Origin: Pseudomonas sp. DTU_2021_1001937_2_SI_NGA_ILE_001
Lineage (GTDB): Bacteria > Pseudomonadota > Gammaproteobacteria > Pseudomonadales > Pseudomonadaceae
Direction: 5' to 3'
NCBI RefSeq assembly: GCF_032463525.1
Contig: NZ_CP135971.1
Span: 248,001 to 312,000 of the forward strand
Length of the DNA: 64,000 nt
The stretch's first letter is position 1. Each line of letters opens with the position of its first letter. This document shows positions 63,436 through 64,000 of the stretch, piece after piece. The notes below the pieces were generated by a model that was not told the origin of the DNA, ran no database searches, and worked only from the letters and a program-made list of their open reading frames with translations. The position numbers and the translations under genes were made by a program.

Positions 63436-64000
63436 GTGTCCGGGGATCGAAATCCTTTACTGCCGTCGCGCTTGGCGTGCGGGCTGTTGTGCGCGTTGTT
63501 GTTCGGCGCAGGCCCGGCCCAGGCTGCCGACCTGAGCCTGGCGGCGGCCATCGAGGCGGCCTTCGCCAATAATCCCGAGCTGGCCGCCGTGCGCCAGGAA
63601 CTCGGTATCGCCGCCGGCGAACGGCGCCAGGCGGGGCTGATGCCCAACCCAGAGCTGTCGTGGGAGGCCGAAGACACCCGTCGTGATAGCCGTACCACGA
63701 CGGTGATGCTCAGCCAGGCCCTGGAGCTGGGCGGCAAGCGTGGTGCGCGCATCGAGGCGGCCGAGCGCGGCCAGGACGCCGCTCAGCTGGAACTGGAGCG
63801 CCAGGCCCTGGAGCTGCGCGCCGACGTAGTCGCGGCCTTTCATGCGGCGGCGCGGGCGTATGCCGCCGTAGAGCTGGCCGAGCAGTCCCGGCAGTTGGCC
63901 CAGCGTGGCCTGCAGGTGGCGCAGGGGCGGGTGCGTGCCGGTCAGGTCTCGCCCATCGAAAGCACCCGCGCCCAGGTGCAACTGGCGGAAACCGAGCTGC
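63436..64000 (+). CDS. czcC: Outer-membrane efflux protein, CzcC-like, 5' part
   Basis: The first 188 codons of a TolC-family efflux channel, cut by the window end. It has a signal peptide (LACGLLCALLFGAGPAQAAD) and then the family opening LSLAAAIEAAFANNPELAAVRQ, LMPNPELSWEAEDTR and the helical TolC repeat with VRAGQVSPIESTRAQVQLAETEL. It would be the outer-membrane part of a CzcCBA-type RND pump for divalent metals; czcBA are expected just beyond the window. The start is GTG at 63436 with GGGGAGG about 8 bp upstream. Confidence 0.88.
   Translation, partial: MSGDRNPLLPSRLACGLLCALLFGAGPAQAADLSLAAAIEAAFANNPELAAVRQELGIAAGERRQAGLMPNPELSWEAEDTRRDSRTTTVMLSQALELGGKRGARIEAAERGQDAAQLELERQALELRADVVAAFHAAARAYAAVELAEQSRQLAQRGLQVAQGRVRAGQVSPIESTRAQVQLAETEL

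Overview
The window is high-GC DNA (roughly 62-65 percent by eye) from a gamma-proteobacterium, almost certainly a Pseudomonas of the P. putida / P. entomophila group. The grounds are a lipopeptide-type NRPS followed by macA-macB and a LuxR regulator, an OprD-family porin, antABC-antR, a CzcRS/CzcC locus, NirBD, and many copies of Pseudomonas-style REP elements. No rRNA, tRNA, CRISPR array, transposase or phage gene was recognised. The replicon looks chromosomal. The genus is a confident inference; the species is not.

Left end (1-11.5 kb): the 3' part of a lipopeptide NRPS gene. It starts inside the HHxxxDG motif of a condensation domain and continues C-A-T-C-A-T-TE-TE. It is followed by a MacA/MacB efflux pair and a convergent LuxR-type regulator. 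Both A domains read as leucine. 12.2-21 kb: a LysR-SDR-ornithine cyclodeaminase-like group, a PQQ-type sugar dehydrogenase lipoprotein with its DUF2231 membrane partner, an unknown lipoprotein, a lone PP2C phosphatase, and azlCD with a divergent LysR.

21-31 kb: a LysR-controlled catabolic operon (split transketolase, 3-hydroxyisobutyrate-dehydrogenase-family oxidoreductase, MHS transporter), a DCC thiol protein, then a TonB receptor plus DUF4198 protein behind a Zur-box-like palindrome, and a dienelactone-hydrolase-family protein. 31-42 kb: DNA topoisomerase III with a LexA/SOS-box-like site upstream, an OprD porin, a two-component system, and nirBD behind a sigma-54-type promoter and an intrinsic terminator in the leader. 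A GNAT and an HD-domain protein follow.

42-56.5 kb: the RlhA-like U32 protein, antABC with divergent antR, and an IclR-linked locus (MFS, 2-hydroxyacid dehydrogenase, RraA-like protein). The divergent promoter of that locus carries a perfect KdgR/IclR-type palindrome. Then comes a BtuFCD-like corrinoid importer behind a cobalamin riboswitch. Right end (56.5-64 kb): a hybrid histidine kinase, an MFS transporter, a DUF411 metal protein overlapping a CzcS-like kinase gene, the CzcR-like regulator, and the start of a divergent czcC-like gene that runs off the window.

Intergenic gaps repeatedly hold one composite repeat: two inverted REP arms around a conserved core of about 40 bp. It is seen in full at least four times, plus truncated and diverged copies. 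The strongest leads are regulatory: the SOS-like box before topB, the Zur-like box, the nirBD attenuator, and the IclR-type operator. Others are the near-duplicate A domains of the NRPS, the SDR with an atypical active site, and the split-transketolase operon of unknown substrate.
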